From contig JAYUKY010000090.1 in assembly GCA_043764015.1 (NCBI GenBank), positions 1 to 9,497 on the forward strand: a DNA stretch of 9,497 bases, read 5' to 3'. The DNA is from JANYGM01 sp043764015. Lineage in GTDB: Bacteria > Bacteroidota > Bacteroidia > Cytophagales > Thermonemataceae. Within the stretch, counting starts at the first letter, position 1; each line of letters starts with the position of its first letter. Shown in pieces: positions 6,861 through 9,497 of this stretch. The position numbers were made by a program, and so were the translations under genes. The notes beneath the pieces are model-generated. The model searched no databases. It worked only from the letters and a program-made list of their open reading frames with translations, and had not been told where the DNA came from.

Positions 6861-7109
6861 ATACTTTTTTAAGATATTGGTATTTTAGTTGTCAAGATAT
6901 TCTTTATTTATAAATATTCTAGACTAATCCAAAAAACACTTAAATCTTTTTGTATAAATCTTTTAATAGTCCTTGCTAAATACTATTCAAAAACATATTT
7001 TAGTATCAGAGAAAATCTAAACTTAGGTTTTACAACTTTTTTTTAGTAATTTTAACAAAAAATAAAAATTTGTATTAACTTACAACCAAAAATACCTAAT
7101 TACTTAAAG

Positions 7110-8228
7110 ATGCAACTGATTATTAACCAAGCAGCTATACAAATTTATAGCAAAGAGAGTACAGAAAACAGTTTATTTCGTTATTTTTCAGATAAAAGCA
7201 GTATTCCAGGTAAAGAGATTTTGAGTTTTTGTAGTTTTAAGCAAATAAATTTACTGATTATCAAGCAGTTATTTGATAATTGGCAAAAAACCATAGAAAA
7301 TGCTCGTAGTCCTTATTTTGACTATCAAAATCCAGAAGTAGAAAATATAGCCAAACAGTTTGCTAATGTACTTTCACAGCATATTTTAGTCAAAAAAGAA
7401 GATTTTAAACCACTTTTAAAACAAGCTGTCGCAGATACTCTTCTTCTTATTTTGCATCCTTATAGTTATTTTGTGAAAGAATTACAGCAACTAAAAGGGC
7501 AGGTAATCACGCATACAAAGCTACAAGAAACTTTTAAATATGTTAATATTCACCAATATTTGGCACAAGATTTACTTAAAAAAGTACCTTTAAATGGTAG
7601 AATAGAGCTTTTTGAGGTAATTACTTTGTTTAAAGATTTATATGAAGAAAAAAGTGAACAATTAGCAAGTACAGAACTTTATATTTCTCAATTAAACGAC
7701 TTTTATCCCTGCAATTTGCAAGTATTCATTATGAATAATGAACCAAAAGTAAATATTCTAGAAACTATTGCAGAAAAAAATCTTAGAGAAAACCTTAGAA
7801 CTACCAATGAAGATGTTTTTGCAAAAAATACAAGTGATATTCCTCAAAACGTCATTCAAGATAGTTTTTTTGGAGAAAATAAGCTAACACATGAAGATAA
7901 ACAAGAGAGTAAGCCAGAAAGTAAAGAAGATAAACCAGATATTTTGGTTGAAAACAACAGAATAGAAAAAATAGATAGTATTCGTAATGCCATTGACCTA
8001 AATATACGTTTACGGCTAATCAGTGCGCTTTTTGAGGGAAATCATTCTGCGTGTAGTCAATTTTTAACAGAATTAGAGCAATGTATGACTTTTGGCGCAA
8101 CACAAAAGCTAATACAAGTTTATACCCGTGATTATCATTGGGCAGAAGAAAATTCGGAAGTAGCGCATCTTCAAGAAATCATTAGTAAAAAATTCGTTGC
8201 TGTAAAAGTTCCGTTGCAAATTATTTAG
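7110..8228 (+). CDS. conserved hypothetical protein, C-terminus replaced by an IS end
   Basis: This 372-residue protein has no function I can name. Residues 1-200 look like a globular helical domain, with a distinctive stretch SPYFDYQNPEVENIAKQFAN (67-86) followed by LLKQAVADTLLLILHPYSYF (102-121). I recall that pattern from uncharacterised Cytophagales proteins. A low-complexity charged linker (about 255-290, HEDKQESKPESKEDKPD) leads to a C-terminal segment 294-362 (AIDLNIRLRLISALFEGNHS ... LTELEQCMTF). No signal peptide or membrane helix is seen, so it is probably cytoplasmic. The ATG at 7110-7112 starts the open frame. Codons 363-372 (VAVKVPLQII) and the TAG at 8226-8228 lie inside the IS that begins at 8196, so the native end is lost. 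From memory the family ends close to this point, so the loss may be only a few residues. Confidence 0.8.
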   Translation: MQLIINQAAIQIYSKESTENSLFRYFSDKSSIPGKEILSFCSFKQINLLIIKQLFDNWQKTIENARSPYFDYQNPEVENIAKQFANVLSQHILVKKEDFKPLLKQAVADTLLLILHPYSYFVKELQQLKGQVITHTKLQETFKYVNIHQYLAQDLLKKVPLNGRIELFEVITLFKDLYEEKSEQLASTELYISQLNDFYPCNLQVFIMNNEPKVNILETIAEKNLRENLRTTNEDVFAKNTSDIPQNVIQDSFFGENKLTHEDKQESKPESKEDKPDILVENNRIEKIDSIRNAIDLNIRLRLISALFEGNHSACSQFLTELEQCMTFGATQKLIQVYTRDYHWAEENSEVAHLQEIISKKFVAVKVPLQII

Positions 8229-9274
8229 TAATAACTTGCAGCTATCAAAGTAATTGCTAATGACCCATTTGAAGACCACGACGTACCATTATATTTTTGC
8301 CTTTTTGCGACTAAAATATCATTTTGTTTTTCAGTTCTACCACTTCCAATAGTTTTTCCTGCTAGTTTTCTACGCTCATAATCAATAATGGTATGTTCAT
8401 TTTTTCTTAAATAGGTAATAAGCATTTCTTGGGCTTTATTATTTTTAGCCCTTATTTTACTTAAATATGCTATTGTTTCTGTAGATTTGCCATTCCAAAG
8501 TAGTTGAAGCATATTTTGGCAATGTACCTCTCTCTCTATTTTTGGCACTATCATTGTCATTGTTTGGTTTATCTTTTTCTGTAAATGATACCAGTCCAGA
8601 ATATGTGTAAAATGTTCTCCAAAAATAGTTTTTAGTTCGTTTTTGATATTAGTAGCACCATCTGTAATAGCAACAACGGGCAATGTTTGCGTTTTTAAGG
8701 GATATGCCTCACAAATCAGGGCTTTGACAAGTTGCACATTATCTACGCCCACACCTGCTACAACAGTCTTATATTGCTTTGAACTATCTTCAAACATACT
8801 AATACGAGTAGTATGACGCTTATCTTCTGTGATTGTTCTAGGTTGTTTGTCTCGTTTAGTTTTTTGTCTTTTTACACAAACATCATCTGATAAATAAACC
8901 ACTTCTTCACTATTTACTGCGTAAATGTCTGCTTTTACGGCTTCCAATACGACTTTTGAGCCTTCAAAAACAGCTATCTTCTCTTTTTGTTCACTTGTTA
9001 TCTTTCTAGCTGCTGCTTGTACTAAAGTGTGAATATGCTGGTCACTAAGCGTAGTGCCTTTACAAGTTTCACCAATTAGTTCATAAACATTACCGTAGCT
9101 CAGTTTTGTGGCATATTTAGTAGCAAAAGTGCGTAAGCCTAGACTTTGATAACTATTCTTTTTATCTGACAGATTATCAAAATAATCTGTTAACGAAAAG
9201 AAATTCCCGCTAGATGTACCTATTTTAAGGCGTTTAACAACATAAGGAAAGCAGCCATTCAAGGTAGAAACCAT
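8225..9274 (-). CDS. ISKra4-like DDE transposase, main ORF
   Basis: This 349-residue protein catalyses IS movement. The N-terminal part (VKRLKIGTSSGNFFSLTDYFDNLSDKKNSYQS) leads to a helical DNA-binding region with TLSDQHIHTLV (75-85). The catalytic core shows YLSDD (first Asp at 130 or 131), AITDGATNIKN (Asp205) followed by ILDWYHLQKKI (226-236), and GSGRTEKQND with Glu315. The ITDGA, DWYH and GSG-x2-E series is the signature I associate with ISKra4-type elements. ISLre2 or a related group is less likely. The start codon overlaps the stop of the upstream ORF as TAATG (9272-9276). The stop TAA at 8225-8227 overlaps, on the other strand, the stop of the interrupted gene. The reading frame is intact, so the element may be active. 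Confidence 0.85.
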   Translation of the reverse strand: MVSTLNGCFPYVVKRLKIGTSSGNFFSLTDYFDNLSDKKNSYQSLGLRTFATKYATKLSYGNVYELIGETCKGTTLSDQHIHTLVQAAARKITSEQKEKIAVFEGSKVVLEAVKADIYAVNSEEVVYLSDDVCVKRQKTKRDKQPRTITEDKRHTTRISMFEDSSKQYKTVVAGVGVDNVQLVKALICEAYPLKTQTLPVVAITDGATNIKNELKTIFGEHFTHILDWYHLQKKINQTMTMIVPKIEREVHCQNMLQLLWNGKSTETIAYLSKIRAKNNKAQEMLITYLRKNEHTIIDYERRKLAGKTIGSGRTEKQNDILVAKRQKYNGTSWSSNGSLAITLIAASYY

Positions 9275-9495
9275 TATTTCATAGCTTCCGTTGGCTTTGT
9301 AATCACTTTTTTTAAAAAAGATTGTTCTTCCAATGCCAAAACACTTGCCGTAATATCACTTAACATTGCGCCAGAAACTGCGGAAATAGCTGCTTCTAGC
9401 TTAGACATTTTGTTGAAGTTACCACCTAATTCATAAGATTTTAAGTCAATAGATTCGCCTAAGTCATTTTCTAGTATTATTCTAATTTTAGTCAT
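9274..9495 (-). CDS. upstream transposase ORF of the IS (possibly partial)
   Basis: This 73-residue ORF starts with ATG at 9493-9495, two bases from the window edge, so the true start could be further right. The sequence is helical (SKLEAAISAVSGAMLSDITASVLALEEQSF) with no catalytic motif. It probably corresponds to the N-terminal part that single-ORF members of the family carry on one polypeptide. It joins the main ORF through TAATG, so translational coupling is likely. No clear slippery heptamer is visible at the junction, although a -1 shift near ATGAAA would fuse the two frames. Confidence 0.65.
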   Translation of the reverse strand: MTKIRIILENDLGESIDLKSYELGGNFNKMSKLEAAISAVSGAMLSDITASVLALEEQSFLKKVITKPTEAMK

Positions 9496-9497
9496 AA

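Larger units (their letters stand above)
8196..9497 (-). mobile_element. ISKra4-like insertion sequence (right copy, far end outside window)
   Basis: The left boundary at 8196 is set by the point where identity with the copy at 1-94 ends. The terminus reads GTTGC, with a second GTTGC at 8213-8217, giving a short internal repeat at the tip. Two overlapping leftward ORFs (9274-9495 and 8225-9274) encode the transposase. The other terminus and any target-site duplication are beyond 9497. The family is assigned from the transposase motifs and not from the end sequence. Confidence 0.88.

Noticed and set aside
6941..7080. Promoter for the 7110 gene (TCTTTTTG at 6945-6952 or AAAATTTG near 7065-7072)
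   Set aside because: Each misses one or more key bases of TAnnTTTG in a very AT-rich stretch, so neither can be told from background.
8196..8228. Codons 363-372 of the 7110 gene as its native C-terminus
   Set aside because: The same bases occur at 62-94, next to unrelated sequence, so they belong to the IS end.
9270..9290. Programmed frameshift site between the two transposase ORFs
   Set aside because: No A6G-type or X-XXY-YYZ slippery heptamer is present. The TAATG overlap is enough to explain coupling.
1..9497. CRISPR arrays, tRNA or rRNA genes, riboswitches
   Set aside because: No regularly spaced repeats, no cloverleaf-like segments and no recognisable riboswitch core were seen on either strand.

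Overview
The window is AT-rich. Its genes mostly lack Shine-Dalgarno sites, and TAnnTTTG-like -7 boxes occur upstream of some starts. Together with the protein families present, this points to the phylum Bacteroidota, probably a Cytophagales-type marine or gliding bacterium. The genus cannot be fixed from the sequence alone.

Layout from left to right. Positions 1-94 are the 3' end of an insertion sequence (IS) whose transposase reads rightward into the window. A 15-bp perfect stem-loop at 151-195 closes the long leftward locus. That locus, read right to left, encodes a small His-rich exported protein (6428-6808), a CzcA-type RND metal pump (3045-6272), a TolC/CzcC-type outer-membrane channel (1525-2781) and a CzcB-type lipoprotein adaptor (223-1500). 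A small rightward ORF (2828-3031) sits antisense between czcA and czcC. To the right, 7110-8228 is a gene of unrecognised function on the + strand. Its last codons come from a second IS copy (8196 to beyond the right edge), which carries two overlapping leftward ORFs encoding an ISKra4-like DDE transposase.

How the genes work together: CzcA, CzcB and CzcC would form a tripartite envelope-spanning pump that exports divalent metal ions. The DFG-x3-DGA-x4-E motif in CzcA is of the Co/Zn/Cd (Czc) class rather than the Cu/Ag (Cus) class. The His-rich adaptor ends and the His-rich small protein would bind metal in or near the periplasm.

Most unusual points: (1) an ~89-bp GC-rich palindrome sits in frame inside czcA, adding about 35 residues to the cytoplasmic loop between the two halves of the pump, much like Rickettsia palindromic elements inside genes. 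(2) Two nearly identical IS ends (93 of 94 bases) face each other in inverted orientation around the whole ~8.1-kb metal locus, in a composite-transposon-like arrangement. (3) The right IS has replaced the C-terminus of the 7110 gene with 10 IS-encoded residues. (4) The intergenic region upstream of czcA holds a hairpin that overlaps the preceding stop codon, plus a separate operator-like dyad.
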